Under the pieces are notes generated by a model. That model saw nothing but the letters and a program-made list of their open reading frames with translations. It had not been told where the DNA came from and ran no database searches. Below are positions 47,747-58,757 of a stretch of 64,000 bases of DNA, in pieces. Position numbers and translations under genes: made by a program. Where the stretch lies: the NCBI GenBank assembly GCA_030726915.1, contig JANRCR010000031.1, forward strand, positions 1-64,000, given 5' to 3'. The number at the start of each line of letters is the position of its first letter. The first letter of the stretch is position 1. The DNA comes from Candidatus Nanopelagicales bacterium (GTDB taxonomy: Bacteria > Actinomycetota > Actinomycetes > S36-B12).

Positions 47747-50311
47747 ATGGTGCCGCGAACGCCGTCCGGAGTCATCCGCGCACTGGCGCGCGCCCGACGG
47801 GGTGTGGCGTTGTCGCCGGAGGAGGCCACCTGGCTCCTATCTGCCCGCGGTGAGGCTTTGGAAGAGCTCATGATCATCGCGGCGGGACTGCGTGACCGGG
47901 GTCTCGTCGACGCCGGTCGCGAGGGCATCATCACGTACTCGCCCAAGGTCTTCATCCCCGTGACCCGGCTGTGCCGGGACCGATGCCACTACTGCACCTT
48001 CGCGACGGTGCCCCATCGGGTCGAGGCGCCCTATCTGTCACCCGACGAGGTGGTGGAAATCGCTCGGCGCGGTGGTGACCTCGGATGCGCCGAGGCGCTC
48101 TTCACGCTGGGGGATCGACCCGAGGACCGGTGGCCCGTTGCGCGGCAGTGGCTCGACGAGGCGGGCTATGCAGACACCCTGGCCTATGTCCGAGCAATGG
48201 CGATCCGCGTCCTCGAGGAGACCGGTCTGCTGCCGCACCTGAATCCCGGTGTCATGACCTGGGAGGAGATGCGTCGCCTTAGGCCCGTCGCACCCAGCAT
48301 GGGCATGATGCTCGAAACGACCTCGGAGCGGCTGTGGTCAACGCCCGGTGGTCCCCACTTCGCAAGCCCCGACAAAGAGCCGCGGGTGCGGCTGCAGGTG
48401 ATCGAAGATGCAGGCCGGCTGGCAGTGCCCTTCACCACGGGGATTTTGGTCGGCATCGGCGAGACGGCGGAGGAGCGGGTCGATGCGCTCTTTGCGCTGC
48501 GTGCCGCCCACCGCCGCCATCGCCACCTCCAGGAGATCATCGTCCAGAATTTTCGCGCCAAAGATGACACGGCGATGCGCCAGGAACCGGATCTCGAGGC
48601 GGCGGACTATCTCGCCACGCTCGCGACGGCGCGCATCGTGTTGGGACCGCGGGTGAGGATCCAGGCGCCCCCCAATCTCTCCGCTGACCTCACGTCCCTG
48701 CTGCGAGCGGGTGTCGATGATTGGGGTGGGGTGAGTCCCGTGACTCCCGACCACGTCAACCCCGAGCGACCCTGGCCACAGCTTGAGGACTTGCGTGAGC
48801 GGACCCGTGCTGCCGGCTTTGACCTTCGGGCCAGATTGACCGCCCACCCGGAGTACGTGCTGACGGGGGAGTGGATCGATCCACGACTACGTCCCCACGT
48901 CAATGCGCTCGTCGACCGGGACGGCCTCCTCCGTGAGGGTGCCCGCCCCCAGGGGAGGCCGTGGCAGGAGGTGGACGGGGCCCTGGGGTCCTACTCGGCC
49001 TTCGCTGCCCGGGCTGCTGGCGGACGGGTCGACCTGCACATCGACATCGATATTGCCGGCCGCCAGTCTGATCGCCGTGCCGACTTTGCGGAGGTCTACG
49101 GCGACTGGGATGACGTTCGTGAGCGCGCTGGTGCATCGACGTCATCGATGCCGACGCGACTTGATTCCGATGTCCGCGCGGCACTGGATCTTGCCCATGC
49201 CAACCCTGCGGCACTGGCTCGAGAAGACAACGCCGATGCGGCCCTCGCACTGATGACAGCGACCGGCGAAGCGCTTGAGGCCGTGGTGCGCTTGGCCGAT
49301 GAGGTGCGCCGGGATGCTCTGGGCGATGAGGTCACGTACGTCGTGAACCGCAACATCAACTTCACCAATGTCTGCTACACCGGCTGCCGATTCTGCGCTT
49401 TCGCTCAGCGCGAATCTGACGTGGATGCCTTCACACTGTCGCTCGAGGAGGTGGCGAGTCGGGTGCGTGAGGCCGTCGAGGCAGGTGCGACGGAGATTTG
49501 CATGCAGGGCGGGATCCATCCCGACCTGCCGGGATCGGCGTACTTCGACCTCGCGCGAGCGGTCAAAGCAGCCGCTCCCGGTGTGCATTTGCACGCCTTC
49601 AGTCCCATGGAGGTGGTCAACGGTGCGAGTCGGGCGGACCTATCGATCCGTGAATGGCTTGAGGCCGCGCGTGAAGCCGGCGTTGACTCGCTCCCGGGCA
49701 CGGCTGCCGAGATCCTCGACGATGACGTGCGCTGGATCCTCACCAAGGGCAAACTCCCCGCGCGTACCTGGATCGAGGTTGTCACGACCGCGCACGACGT
49801 AGGTCTGCCCACAACATCAACGATGATGTACGGCCATGTCGATGAGCCGCGACACTGGGTGGATCATCTACGTGTCCTGCGATCGATCCAGGAACGCACC
49901 GGCGGCTTTACGGAGTTCGTCCCCCTGCCGTTCATTCACCACAATGCGCCTCTCTACCTCGCCGGTGCCGCGCGCCCCGGGCCCACCGGTCGGGACAACC
50001 GAGCCGTCCATGCGATGGCGCGCCTGCTCCTCCACGGTGCCGTGTCTCACGTGCAGTGCTCGTGGGTGAAGCTGGGCGATGATGGGTGTCGCGCCGTGCT
50101 GGCCGGTGGGGTCGACGACCTCGGCGGGACCCTCATGGAGGAGACAATTAGCCGGATGGCGGGCTCCGAGCACGGGTCGGCCAAGACGGTCGCCGAGCTC
50201 CAGGACCTCATCCGATCGGCTGGGCGGACCCCCAGGGAGAGGACCACCGGGTATGGCACCCCCCCGGCTCGCCCGGGGACTCCACACGACCGAGTTGGCC
50301 TGCGGGCTTGA
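47747..50311 (+). CDS. fbiC: bifunctional FO synthase (CofG/CofH fusion)
   Basis: two radical SAM motifs [10 protein letters not shown] and [10 protein letters not shown]; 854 aa. Confidence 0.96.
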   Translation: MVPRTPSGVIRALARARRGVALSPEEATWLLSARGEALEELMIIAAGLRDRGLVDAGREGIITYSPKVFIPVTRLCRDRCHYCTFATVPHRVEAPYLSPDEVVEIARRGGDLGCAEALFTLGDRPEDRWPVARQWLDEAGYADTLAYVRAMAIRVLEETGLLPHLNPGVMTWEEMRRLRPVAPSMGMMLETTSERLWSTPGGPHFASPDKEPRVRLQVIEDAGRLAVPFTTGILVGIGETAEERVDALFALRAAHRRHRHLQEIIVQNFRAKDDTAMRQEPDLEAADYLATLATARIVLGPRVRIQAPPNLSADLTSLLRAGVDDWGGVSPVTPDHVNPERPWPQLEDLRERTRAAGFDLRARLTAHPEYVLTGEWIDPRLRPHVNALVDRDGLLREGARPQGRPWQEVDGALGSYSAFAARAAGGRVDLHIDIDIAGRQSDRRADFAEVYGDWDDVRERAGASTSSMPTRLDSDVRAALDLAHANPAALAREDNADAALALMTATGEALEAVVRLADEVRRDALGDEVTYVVNRNINFTNVCYTGCRFCAFAQRESDVDAFTLSLEEVASRVREAVEAGATEICMQGGIHPDLPGSAYFDLARAVKAAAPGVHLHAFSPMEVVNGASRADLSIREWLEAAREAGVDSLPGTAAEILDDDVRWILTKGKLPARTWIEVVTTAHDVGLPTTSTMMYGHVDEPRHWVDHLRVLRSIQERTGGFTEFVPLPFIHHNAPLYLAGAARPGPTGRDNRAVHAMARLLLHGAVSHVQCSWVKLGDDGCRAVLAGGVDDLGGTLMEETISRMAGSEHGSAKTVAELQDLIRSAGRTPRERTTGYGTPPARPGTPHDRVGLRA

Positions 50312-50396
50312 CGGGGGTGCCTCAGGACCTATGTAATGACACCGGTGTTATTTACGGTCGCGGGGCAGCCCGCGCCACACGGAGGGAGGTTCGGCA

Positions 50397-50663
50397 GTGG
50401 TTGATCCCGTGCTCCTACCGTTGGCTAACGCGGATGACATGGAGGTCATGGAGTGGCAGGAGCGTGCCCTGTGTGCCCAGACCGACCCCGAGGCGTTCTT
50501 CCCGGAAAAGGGTGGCAGCACGCGCGAGGCTAAGCGCGTATGCCTGTCCTGTGACGTCCGGGGTGAGTGCTTGGAGTACGCCCTCGCCAACGACGAGCGC
50601 TTCGGTATCTGGGGTGGCCTATCCGAGCGCGAGCGGCGCCGGCTGAAGAAGCAGGCAGTCTGA
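50397..50663 (+). CDS. WhiB family transcriptional regulator
   Basis: CAQTDPEAFFPEKGGSTREAKRVCLSCDVRGECLEYALANDERFGIWGGLSERERRRLKK (4-Cys Wbl fold). Confidence 0.95.
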   Translation: MVDPVLLPLANADDMEVMEWQERALCAQTDPEAFFPEKGGSTREAKRVCLSCDVRGECLEYALANDERFGIWGGLSERERRRLKKQAV

Positions 50664-53600
50664 GCGGACGCCACCGCGTCACGGCTGTCATCGTCGCTCG
50701 TGATGGCGCGGTGTGGTTGCCCGCGGTCCTCACGGTCCTGAGCGGGCAATCTCGCCATCCGGAAGCCATTGTTGGTGTCGATGCTGGGTCCACCGACACG
50801 AGTGCGCGGATTCTGACCGAGTCCCTCGGTGCGGACCGCGTCATCATGCTTCCCTCCGCAGGGGAACTTCCGAGCTTTGGTGCATCTGTGCAGACAGGCC
50901 TGGCCTCCGGGGTCTTGAGGTCAGACACCGATGAGGCCTTCGATATCGAGACCACCGAGTGGGTGTGGTTGCTCCACGATGACTCGGCCCCCGCCTCGGA
51001 CTGTCTGGAAATCCTGCTGGCCGCGGCGGATACCTACCCGCGAGCGGCGATCTTGGGACCCAAGGCCCTGGGATGGCACGACCGCAGACTCCTCCTGGAG
51101 CTCGGCTTCAGCATCACCGGCTCCGGTCGACGCACCACCGGACTCGAGCGCCGGGAGCATGATCAGGGCCAGCACGATGAGCGGAGTGAGGTGCATGCCG
51201 TCGGCTCGGCAGGCATGCTCATCCGACGTGATGCCTGGGATGCCCTCGACGGCTTCGACACCTGCCTGCCTCTCTACCGAGACGATCTAGATCTGTGCTG
51301 GCGTACCTGGCGGGCGGGTCACGAGGTGCGTGTGGTGCCGGAGGCCGTCATTCATCATCGCGAGGCGTCCTATCACGGGCGTCGGGAGGGCTCGACGCAG
51401 TCGGCGCGCGGGCATCGATTGGATCGTCGATCTGCCCTCCACGTCCTCCTCGCGCAGACACCGGCGTGGAGGCTCCCCTTCACCGCGCTGCGGCTCGCCA
51501 TCGGCTCCCTCGTGCGTTCCCTGGTCTACCTGCTCGGCAAGGACCTGCGCCGAGCCGGTGATGAGATTGCCGCGATCGGCTCCATCGTTGCCCACCCTGG
51601 TCGCGTGGCAGCGAGCCGTCGTCACATCCGTGAGACCTCCACCATGACCTCGCGCGAAGCCGTTCATGATCTGCGTCCCGGGGCGTGGTCCCAGGCGCGG
51701 GGCGCTGGAGAGGCACTGATCGGCATCATGGCGTCTGGGCGGGCCGAGGATTCACGCTCCGTCGGTGCGCTGGAATCCGGTCCGGTCTCGGATGACGCGG
51801 ATATCTTCGACGATCCGACCGATGGATTCCTTCGACGCGCACTCGGACGGCCCGCGGTTGTTATCGCGCTCGTCTTAATCGTGGCATCGGCCGTGGCGGG
51901 ACGGTCCCTGTGGTGGGGCGATGGGGTGCTCTTCGGAGGTGCCCTGCTGCCCAGCCCTGCTGGTGCCGGGGACCTGTGGGCTGCCTACACCGACACGTGG
52001 CACGACGTTGGTCCTGGATCCACTGTGCCGGCGGCACCCCTGACGGCGATTCTGGCCTCTCTCGCGACACTGGTCCTGGGCAAATCCGGCCTGATGGTCG
52101 GCATTGTGCTCTTCATGGCGGTGCCTGCCGCTGCTCTGAGTGCCTGGTGGTCACTGCGCGGTGTTGTGCAGGCACGAGGTCCGCGGGTGTGGGCATCCCT
52201 TGCCTACGCGCTCCTACCGGCGATGACCGGGGCGATCGCGACGGGTCGCATCGGTGTGCTCATCGCGGTGGTCTTGCTGCCGCCTGTGGTGCGAATCCTG
52301 GCTCGGTCACTGGATCTCGCACCGTCACTGCCACCGCCGACCGGGCGCACCGCCTGGGGGGGTGCCCTCCTCCTCGCCCTGGCCATCGCCGGTGCTCCCA
52401 TCCTGTGGGTGTGGTTGGTGCTCGCCGTCCTCGCCGGTCTCGTCGTTGCGCTGCGTCGGAGTCTCATGACGAGAGATCTCCTGCTCCGGTGCCTCGCCAT
52501 GGTGCTGGCTCCCCTCGCACTCCTCCTGCCCTGGTCCCTCCACGTGCTCAGCCATCCCGCCCTGTTTCTCGCCGATCTGGGAGTGCCGCTCGACGTACCG
52601 CCCATCGGCGCGTCCTCCCTGTTGCTGCTGGATCCGGGGGGTCCCGGCACGCCTGCGATGTGGGTGACCGTGGGGATCGTCCTGGCTGCCGTGGCAGCGG
52701 TGCTTCGGCCCGCGACCCGGCGCCTGACCCTGTCGACGTGGGCTGTGGCGCTCACCGTGATGGGACTGACTCTGCTGTCGACTCGCCTTCCTCTGCAGAC
52801 GCCATCATCAGAGAGTCCCGTGGTCATGTGGTCCGGCACCGCCGCCGCGGTGATGGGGGGTGCCCTGATCCTGGCCGCTGCAGTTGCGTCGGACGGTCTG
52901 CGCACGAGCATGTCCGAAGCGGCTTTCACCTGGCGGCAGCCGGTCGCTGGGGTTGCCTCACTGCTCGCGGTAGTTAGCGCGGCGCTGCTCTTGGTCTCCT
53001 GGCTCCCGGGCTCGGATGATCCAGTCCGGCGAGCGGATCCCACGGTGTTGCCGCCGTTCGTCACCGCCGAGGCCATCGGTCCAGAAGCGCCGAGGACGCT
53101 CATCTTGAGTCCAGAATCGGCGGCCCAGGTCGGCTACGCACTGATCAATGGCACCGGCCCCACGCTCGGTGATGCCGAGGTCGCACCTCCCGCCAGCGAT
53201 TGGGTGCGGTTGGACGCCCTCGTCGCCGGACTTGTTTCCGGACGGGGTGGGGACGACGTGGAGGGTCTGGCAGCGTATGCCGTGCGCTACGTCGGCCTCG
53301 AAGATGCAGCGGAGGCGGGACGCTCGCTCGCACGCACCCTCGACTCGGTCCCGGGACTACGTCGTGTCGCTGGACAGGAGGGTGAAGTCCTGTGGCGCGT
53401 GGCCCCGGAGGCCAGCCGCGTGACCGTCCTCAACCGGGATGCCTCGGATGGCATCACGGTGACGCCGGTGCCCATCGTGCAGCTGTCATCCGCTGAACCC
53501 CTGGTGGACTCCTCACTCGCCGCGGCCCAGGGTTCGGTCCGGATTGCCCAAACTGCTGATTCGGCCTGGCGCGCCACCCTCGACGGTGTCGCCCTCCCGC

Positions 53601-53878
53601 CCGCGGAGCGTGAGACCGCTGGTGTGGACGGTGCGCTGCAGCAGTTTGTCCTGGCCTCTCCTTCGGGCGGCCAACTCGTGGTGACCATCGAGGATTCGAC
53701 ACGCACCCGGTGGCTCTGGGCCCAGGGAATCATCCTGTTTGTCGTGATCATCCTGGCGCTGCCGGGGCGCCGTGCCATCGGAGACGATGACGCAGACGAC
53801 GGTGTGGATGCCGACGTCGCGCGCGAATCGGCGTCCATCCCCGATCCAGCGGTGGCCCACGATGAGGTGTCGTCATGA
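50567..53878 (+). CDS. GT2-family glycosyltransferase with large C-terminal multi-TM region
   Basis: VTAVIVARDGAVWLPAVLTVLSGQSRHPEAIVGVDAGSTD; YRDDLDLCWRTWRAGHEV; many TM segments; true start uncertain (50567 to about 50700, may overlap whiB). Confidence 0.85.
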   Translation: MLGVRPRQRRALRYLGWPIRARAAPAEEAGSLSGRHRVTAVIVARDGAVWLPAVLTVLSGQSRHPEAIVGVDAGSTDTSARILTESLGADRVIMLPSAGELPSFGASVQTGLASGVLRSDTDEAFDIETTEWVWLLHDDSAPASDCLEILLAAADTYPRAAILGPKALGWHDRRLLLELGFSITGSGRRTTGLERREHDQGQHDERSEVHAVGSAGMLIRRDAWDALDGFDTCLPLYRDDLDLCWRTWRAGHEVRVVPEAVIHHREASYHGRREGSTQSARGHRLDRRSALHVLLAQTPAWRLPFTALRLAIGSLVRSLVYLLGKDLRRAGDEIAAIGSIVAHPGRVAASRRHIRETSTMTSREAVHDLRPGAWSQARGAGEALIGIMASGRAEDSRSVGALESGPVSDDADIFDDPTDGFLRRALGRPAVVIALVLIVASAVAGRSLWWGDGVLFGGALLPSPAGAGDLWAAYTDTWHDVGPGSTVPAAPLTAILASLATLVLGKSGLMVGIVLFMAVPAAALSAWWSLRGVVQARGPRVWASLAYALLPAMTGAIATGRIGVLIAVVLLPPVVRILARSLDLAPSLPPPTGRTAWGGALLLALAIAGAPILWVWLVLAVLAGLVVALRRSLMTRDLLLRCLAMVLAPLALLLPWSLHVLSHPALFLADLGVPLDVPPIGASSLLLLDPGGPGTPAMWVTVGIVLAAVAAVLRPATRRLTLSTWAVALTVMGLTLLSTRLPLQTPSSESPVVMWSGTAAAVMGGALILAAAVASDGLRTSMSEAAFTWRQPVAGVASLLAVVSAALLLVSWLPGSDDPVRRADPTVLPPFVTAEAIGPEAPRTLILSPESAAQVGYALINGTGPTLGDAEVAPPASDWVRLDALVAGLVSGRGGDDVEGLAAYAVRYVGLEDAAEAGRSLARTLDSVPGLRRVAGQEGEVLWRVAPEASRVTVLNRDASDGITVTPVPIVQLSSAEPLVDSSLAAAQGSVRIAQTADSAWRATLDGVALPPAERETAGVDGALQQFVLASPSGGQLVVTIEDSTRTRWLWAQGIILFVVIILALPGRRAIGDDDADDGVDADVARESASIPDPAVAHDEVSS

Positions 53879-55602
53879 CCTCACCCGCTCCTGACTCATC
53901 GAAGCGTCCACGTCGGCTCCGGCGCACCAGAGCATCCGCGGAGGTCACAGTCTCGGATCCGCGGGGCTGGCAGGCTGTCGGACTCATCGCCGCCATCTCG
54001 GCCCTGCTCATCCTGATCGGCGTACTCGTCCCGGGTCCCCCGGCGGCAGATGGGGCAACGGCACGTGTGGAGCCGGTCAATTCCTCCGTGTTGGTGTGCC
54101 CCGAGCCGGGATCGACGGACGGGTCGCGAACGACGACAACGGTGACGAGCATCCCGGGTTTTCCGGGGCAGGACCGTGCTGGCGAAGCCGCGATCACCTA
54201 TCTCGAGGGGCCCGAGGCCGGTGTCGCCGCCGATGCTGACGCCGCGGAGCAGGCGACGGGCTCGCTGGAATCCCCCGGGGACTCCGCGCAACTGATTGAG
54301 GAGACCCGGAGACTGCCCGCCCTGGAGATTCGCTCGCTCGGTGGACTCGCCCCGGGGCTCGTGGCCGCTCAGACGACGCAGGACTCCTTCAGCGCGGGTC
54401 GGGGTTTTGCCAGCGTGGCGTGCCTGGGACCGGACACGTCCTGGTGGTTTGTGGGTGGTGGATCAACCGCCGGTCGTGACAGCGAACTCGTGCTGGTGAA
54501 CCCAGAGGACACACCTGCCGATGTGGAAGTGTCCATCAGCGGGCCGGAGGGGCTCGTGCAGACCCCGCGCCTGCGTGGACTCGTGGTAGAGCCGCGCAGT
54601 CGCATCGTCGTGCGCCTGTCACGTGAAGCGCCCCGCCTGTCCGCGACGGCCTGGCGCGTCGCTGTGCGCTCCGGGCGCGTGGTGGCCGCGCTGGCTGACC
54701 GCGAGACGGATGGTTTTGTTCCCCGTGGAGCAGATTGGATCCCCGCGTCCGCGGATCCATCGACGCGGGTGCTGATCCCCGGTGTCGCGGGGGGAGCGGG
54801 TGGTCGTCAATTGCTCGTCCACGCTCCCGGTGATCTGTCGGCGACGGTGCGCCTCCGCCTCATCACGGCCGATGGTGCCTTTGTCCCATCAGCCGTGCCG
54901 GAGATTGACGTCCCGGGAGGTGCGGTCGTATCGGTCAGCATGGACGATGCACTCCAGGGCGAGGACGCCACCATCGACCTCGTATCTGATGTCCCCATCG
55001 TCGCGGGTGTGCGGCAGCGGCACCCGGGTATCGATGCGGCCGCGGGATCGCTGGAGGAGTTGTCTTTCGCGACCGGTGCCGCTGGCATTAGGGATGTCTC
55101 TGCCGTCTCCGGTCTGCCCGCCGAGCGCAGCACGGCTGTCACCGTGTGGTTGACGGCTCCCGGTGCAGCTCCGGACATTCAACCGATATCTCAGATGATG
55201 GACGATATGTCTGGCGCTGATGGGTCCAGCGCATCGCCGGGTGTGAGTGCCGACGACACGATCCCGCAGGTTGCACCGACGACGGTCGAGGCCCCGGTGA
55301 GCGTGACCTTGCGTCTCTACCCCGTCAGCCCCGACGGTGCGCCACTCCCATCGCCTCCTGACATCACGGTGTCGATCCCCCGGGATCGCTTGGTGGCGGT
55401 CGACATCCCGAGACCCGAAGGGGCCGCGTGGTTCACCGCATTGGTCACCGTCTCCGACGGGGACATCGTCGTTGCCCACCGGTCGGTACGTCGCAACCGG
55501 GACGGCTCCTTGATCACCGGTTATCCCTGGCGGCCCCTTCGCACCACGGTGGTCGTGCCGCGCGCCTACCCAGCACCCCAACTCGCCGTCCCATCCCCCT
55601 GA
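53875..55602 (+). CDS. DUF5719-like secreted/membrane-anchored protein
   Basis: one N-terminal TM, repeated beta-rich extracellular region; conserved position after GT2. Confidence 0.65.
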   Translation: MTSPAPDSSKRPRRLRRTRASAEVTVSDPRGWQAVGLIAAISALLILIGVLVPGPPAADGATARVEPVNSSVLVCPEPGSTDGSRTTTTVTSIPGFPGQDRAGEAAITYLEGPEAGVAADADAAEQATGSLESPGDSAQLIEETRRLPALEIRSLGGLAPGLVAAQTTQDSFSAGRGFASVACLGPDTSWWFVGGGSTAGRDSELVLVNPEDTPADVEVSISGPEGLVQTPRLRGLVVEPRSRIVVRLSREAPRLSATAWRVAVRSGRVVAALADRETDGFVPRGADWIPASADPSTRVLIPGVAGGAGGRQLLVHAPGDLSATVRLRLITADGAFVPSAVPEIDVPGGAVVSVSMDDALQGEDATIDLVSDVPIVAGVRQRHPGIDAAAGSLEELSFATGAAGIRDVSAVSGLPAERSTAVTVWLTAPGAAPDIQPISQMMDDMSGADGSSASPGVSADDTIPQVAPTTVEAPVSVTLRLYPVSPDGAPLPSPPDITVSIPRDRLVAVDIPRPEGAAWFTALVTVSDGDIVVAHRSVRRNRDGSLITGYPWRPLRTTVVVPRAYPAPQLAVPSP

Positions 55603-55658
55603 GGCGTCCCGGCGTGGCACCGACGGTCTCGGCCGACAGGACGGTAGCGTCGCCGTTC

Positions 55659-56048
55659 GTGGGCTACCGTCGTCGCTGCTCCCGCGTCACCTGCAGCAGA
55701 GCTGCCACGGCCACCTTGACCTATGTCTATGCCGACTCCACCGCTGTGCTCGGTCCCTTGTCCACGGTGCGTGATCCGCACGGATATGACCTATGTGACA
55801 TGCACGCCATCAAACTGACCGCGCCCTTGGGCTGGGAGGTGGTGCGCATCGCACCCGACCTCGCGGATCTGGGGCCGTCCGGTGATGATCTCGAGGCCCT
55901 CGCCAATGCCGTGCGTGAGGCAGCCGCGTCCAGTGATCGCGGCCCAACCCTGTTTGACGATCTGGAAGCCCGCACAGCAGTGGGCGCCGAAGGCACCCGC
56001 CGAGGCCACCTGCGGTCCCTACCGGTCGGCTACGACCCCGAGGCGTGA
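55659..56048 (+). CDS. DUF3499 family protein
   Basis: CSRVTCSRAATATLTYVYADSTAVLGPLSTVRDPHGYDLCDMHAIKLTAPLGWEVVRI; GTG start. Confidence 0.9.
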   Translation: MGYRRRCSRVTCSRAATATLTYVYADSTAVLGPLSTVRDPHGYDLCDMHAIKLTAPLGWEVVRIAPDLADLGPSGDDLEALANAVREAAASSDRGPTLFDDLEARTAVGAEGTRRGHLRSLPVGYDPEA

Positions 56049-57484
56049 GCCAATTTGAAGCGCGGCCCGGTGTCCCCGACCCCGTGGACGCCGCCCGGCT
56101 GGATGCGATCATCAAGGCCTACGACGTCCGCGGCCTCGTCCCCGAACAATTCGATGCCGATATCGCTCGTCGCATTGGTGCAGCGATGGTCGACGTCTTG
56201 GACATCCGGCAATCACGTGGAGGTCCCGGGGCCGTCATCATCGGTCAAGACATGCGCCCGTCAGGGGATGACCTCGTCGCGGCCTTTGCCGAGGGAGTCT
56301 GCTCCCAGGGGTGTGATGTCGTGCTCATCGGCTTGGCCAGCACGGACGGGCTGTACTTCGCCTCGGGAGCGCGCGGTCTGCCCGGGGCGATGTTCACCGC
56401 GAGCCATAATCCGGCGGCGTACAACGGCATCAAACTGTGCCGAGCCGGTGCGGCTCCCGTGGGGCAGGACTCCGGACTTGCAGACATTCGCCGCCTGGTC
56501 GGTCAGGGCGTGCCGGTGTACGACGGTCCCCCCGGCCGCGTGACCCGAGAGGATGTGCTGCCGGATTACGCGTCTTACCTGCGTGGCCTGGTCGACCTCA
56601 GGACGGGGCGCCCCCTGCGGGTCGTGATCGATGCGGGCAATGGCATGGCGGGGCTGACCGTGCCGGCCGTCCTCGGGATCGAGACGGGGGAGGACGCCCT
56701 GCCCCTGGAGATCACGCCGCTGTACTTCGAACTCGATGGCACCTTCCCCCACCACGAGGCGAATCCCATCGACCCGGAGAACCTGCGTGATGTGCAGCGT
56801 GCCGTCATCGACCACGGGGCTGACATCGGACTGGCCTTCGACGGGGATGCGGATCGCTGTTTTGTTGTCGACGAGTCCGGGCGTGCGGTGAGTCCCTCTG
56901 CCATCACGGCCCTGATCGCACAGCGCGAACTCCTGCGCCACCCTGGCGCGACGATCATTTACAACTGCATCAGTTCCCGCACCGTCCCCGAGGTGATTGC
57001 AGAATCCGGCGGTGTCGGTGAGCGCACTCGCGTCGGACACTCCTTCATCAAGGCCCGTATGGCTGAGACGGGAGCGGTCTTTGGCGGTGAGCATTCCGGC
57101 CACTTCTACTTCACGGATTTTTGGCGTGCGGATTCGGGGATGCTCGCCGCGATGCACGTGCTGGCGGCGCTGGGGGAGACACCCCCGGGCACGTGCCTGT
57201 CCTCCATGTTGGCGCCCTTTGATCGATACGTTGCCAGCGGGGAGATCAACTCAGCCGTCGCCGACGTTGAGGCGGCGTGCGACCGCGTCAGGTCGGCGTT
57301 TGGCCACCGACCGGGGGTGACCCTGGACGACCTTGATGGGATGACCGTCTCGGCGGCTGACTGGTGGTTCAACCTCCGCCCCAGCAATACCGAGCCTCTC
57401 CTCCGGCTGAACGCCGAAGCGGTGGATGCTGGCACTATGGAGTCTGTACGCGACGAGGTTCTGGCTCTCGTCCGCGATTCCTGA
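56045..57484 (+). CDS. manB: phosphomannomutase/phosphoglucomutase
   Basis: IKAYDVRGLVPEQFD, MFTASHNPAAYNGIKLC, FDGDADRCFVVDE, GEHSGHFYFTDFWRADSG. Confidence 0.95.
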   Translation: MSQFEARPGVPDPVDAARLDAIIKAYDVRGLVPEQFDADIARRIGAAMVDVLDIRQSRGGPGAVIIGQDMRPSGDDLVAAFAEGVCSQGCDVVLIGLASTDGLYFASGARGLPGAMFTASHNPAAYNGIKLCRAGAAPVGQDSGLADIRRLVGQGVPVYDGPPGRVTREDVLPDYASYLRGLVDLRTGRPLRVVIDAGNGMAGLTVPAVLGIETGEDALPLEITPLYFELDGTFPHHEANPIDPENLRDVQRAVIDHGADIGLAFDGDADRCFVVDESGRAVSPSAITALIAQRELLRHPGATIIYNCISSRTVPEVIAESGGVGERTRVGHSFIKARMAETGAVFGGEHSGHFYFTDFWRADSGMLAAMHVLAALGETPPGTCLSSMLAPFDRYVASGEINSAVADVEAACDRVRSAFGHRPGVTLDDLDGMTVSAADWWFNLRPSNTEPLLRLNAEAVDAGTMESVRDEVLALVRDS

Positions 57485-57495
57485 GGAGGTGCGCG

Positions 57496-57684
57496 ATGAC
57501 GCAGGAGATGGGGCTGGACCCCCTGCTGCTGGAGATCCTGGCCTGTCCGTGTGAGGTGCATGCCCCGCTGCAGGTCGACGTGTCGCGACAGGTGCTGGTG
57601 TGCACGGTATGCAGGCGCGGATTCCCCGTCCGCGATGGCATCCCCGTGATGCTGCTCGACGAGGCCCTCCCTCCGGTCGACTGA
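57496..57684 (+). CDS. Trm112 family protein
   Basis: LDPLLLEILACPCEVHAPLQVDVSRQVLVCTVCRRGFPVRDGIPVMLLDEA. Confidence 0.9.
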   Translation: MTQEMGLDPLLLEILACPCEVHAPLQVDVSRQVLVCTVCRRGFPVRDGIPVMLLDEALPPVD

Positions 57685-58757
57685 TGCCCCACCTGGTCAC
57701 CGGTGCGCTGAAGGATTACGACTGGGGAATCGTCGACGGGCTTGAGCGGTGGTCCACCGCGACTGGCGCTGCGCAGGCGGAGTTGTGGTTCGGCACGCAC
57801 CCCGGTGGTCCCACCGTGGTTGTTGACGGACCTGACACGGGCCGTCTCCTGTCGGACCTGCCCGAGCACCAAGGAATGCCCCTGGTGAAGTTGCTGGCGG
57901 CGGCAGGTCCCCTATCCCTGCAGGTGCACCCTGATGCCAGCCGGGCAGCGCTGGGGTGGGGACAAGGCTCAGCCCTGTACGCCGATAACGCGGAAAAGGC
58001 CGAGATGCTGGTCGCCATCGAGGACTTTGACTACCACGCGGGTTGGCGCGATGCGCAGTCCGCGGCCGACGTACTCGCAGCAGTAGGAGTCCCCGACGAT
58101 GTCGTGGCGCTCGTCCGCTCCGAGGACCGAGCCGGTGCCATTCGTGGATTGCTCAGCCTCGATGCGGTGTTTCAGGTGCACGCCCAGCAACGCCTGGTCC
58201 CGGCTGCGCGGGCGGCAGGATGGGATCCCGGTGCCGTGAGTGCGATGGAGCACGTCGCTGCGGCGCACCCAGCGGACCCGGGCGTGCTCGTGACCGTGCT
58301 CCTGGAGCACGGCGTACTCCATCCCGGTGAGGGTTTAGCGGTCTCCGCAGGAGTGGTGCACTCCTATGTGGCCGGACTCGGGGTTGAGGTGATGACGTCG
58401 TCTGACAACGTGCTCCGATTGGGGCTGAGCCACAAGCCGATCGCGGTGGAGGAGGCACTCGCCGCTGTACGCGAGGATCGCACCCCCACGAGGATGTCCG
58501 CTGCCCCGGGACGGGCACTGTCCCCGGAGGGCATGCCCTTTGATCTGCAGGTCCTCGAGCGGGCGCTGCGGGTCGGGATGGGGCGGCATCGCATTGTGCT
58601 TCCCCTGCGTGGGAGGGCATGGGTCACGGGCTTTGATGGACAGCCCGTGGAGGTCGTGGAGGGTCGCGCGATGGTGTGGTCACCGATGGAGCCAGACATC
58701 GATATTGAGCCGGAAGCGACGACCATCGTCGTGACAGGAGCGGTGGAGGAGTCCTAG
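57684..58757 (+). CDS. manA: mannose-6-phosphate isomerase, class I
   Basis: YDWGIVDGLERWS, AELWFGTHPGGPT, PLSLQVHPDASRA; ATG overlaps the Trm112 stop. Confidence 0.94.
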   Translation: MPHLVTGALKDYDWGIVDGLERWSTATGAAQAELWFGTHPGGPTVVVDGPDTGRLLSDLPEHQGMPLVKLLAAAGPLSLQVHPDASRAALGWGQGSALYADNAEKAEMLVAIEDFDYHAGWRDAQSAADVLAAVGVPDDVVALVRSEDRAGAIRGLLSLDAVFQVHAQQRLVPAARAAGWDPGAVSAMEHVAAAHPADPGVLVTVLLEHGVLHPGEGLAVSAGVVHSYVAGLGVEVMTSSDNVLRLGLSHKPIAVEEALAAVREDRTPTRMSAAPGRALSPEGMPFDLQVLERALRVGMGRHRIVLPLRGRAWVTGFDGQPVEVVEGRAMVWSPMEPDIDIEPEATTIVVTGAVEES

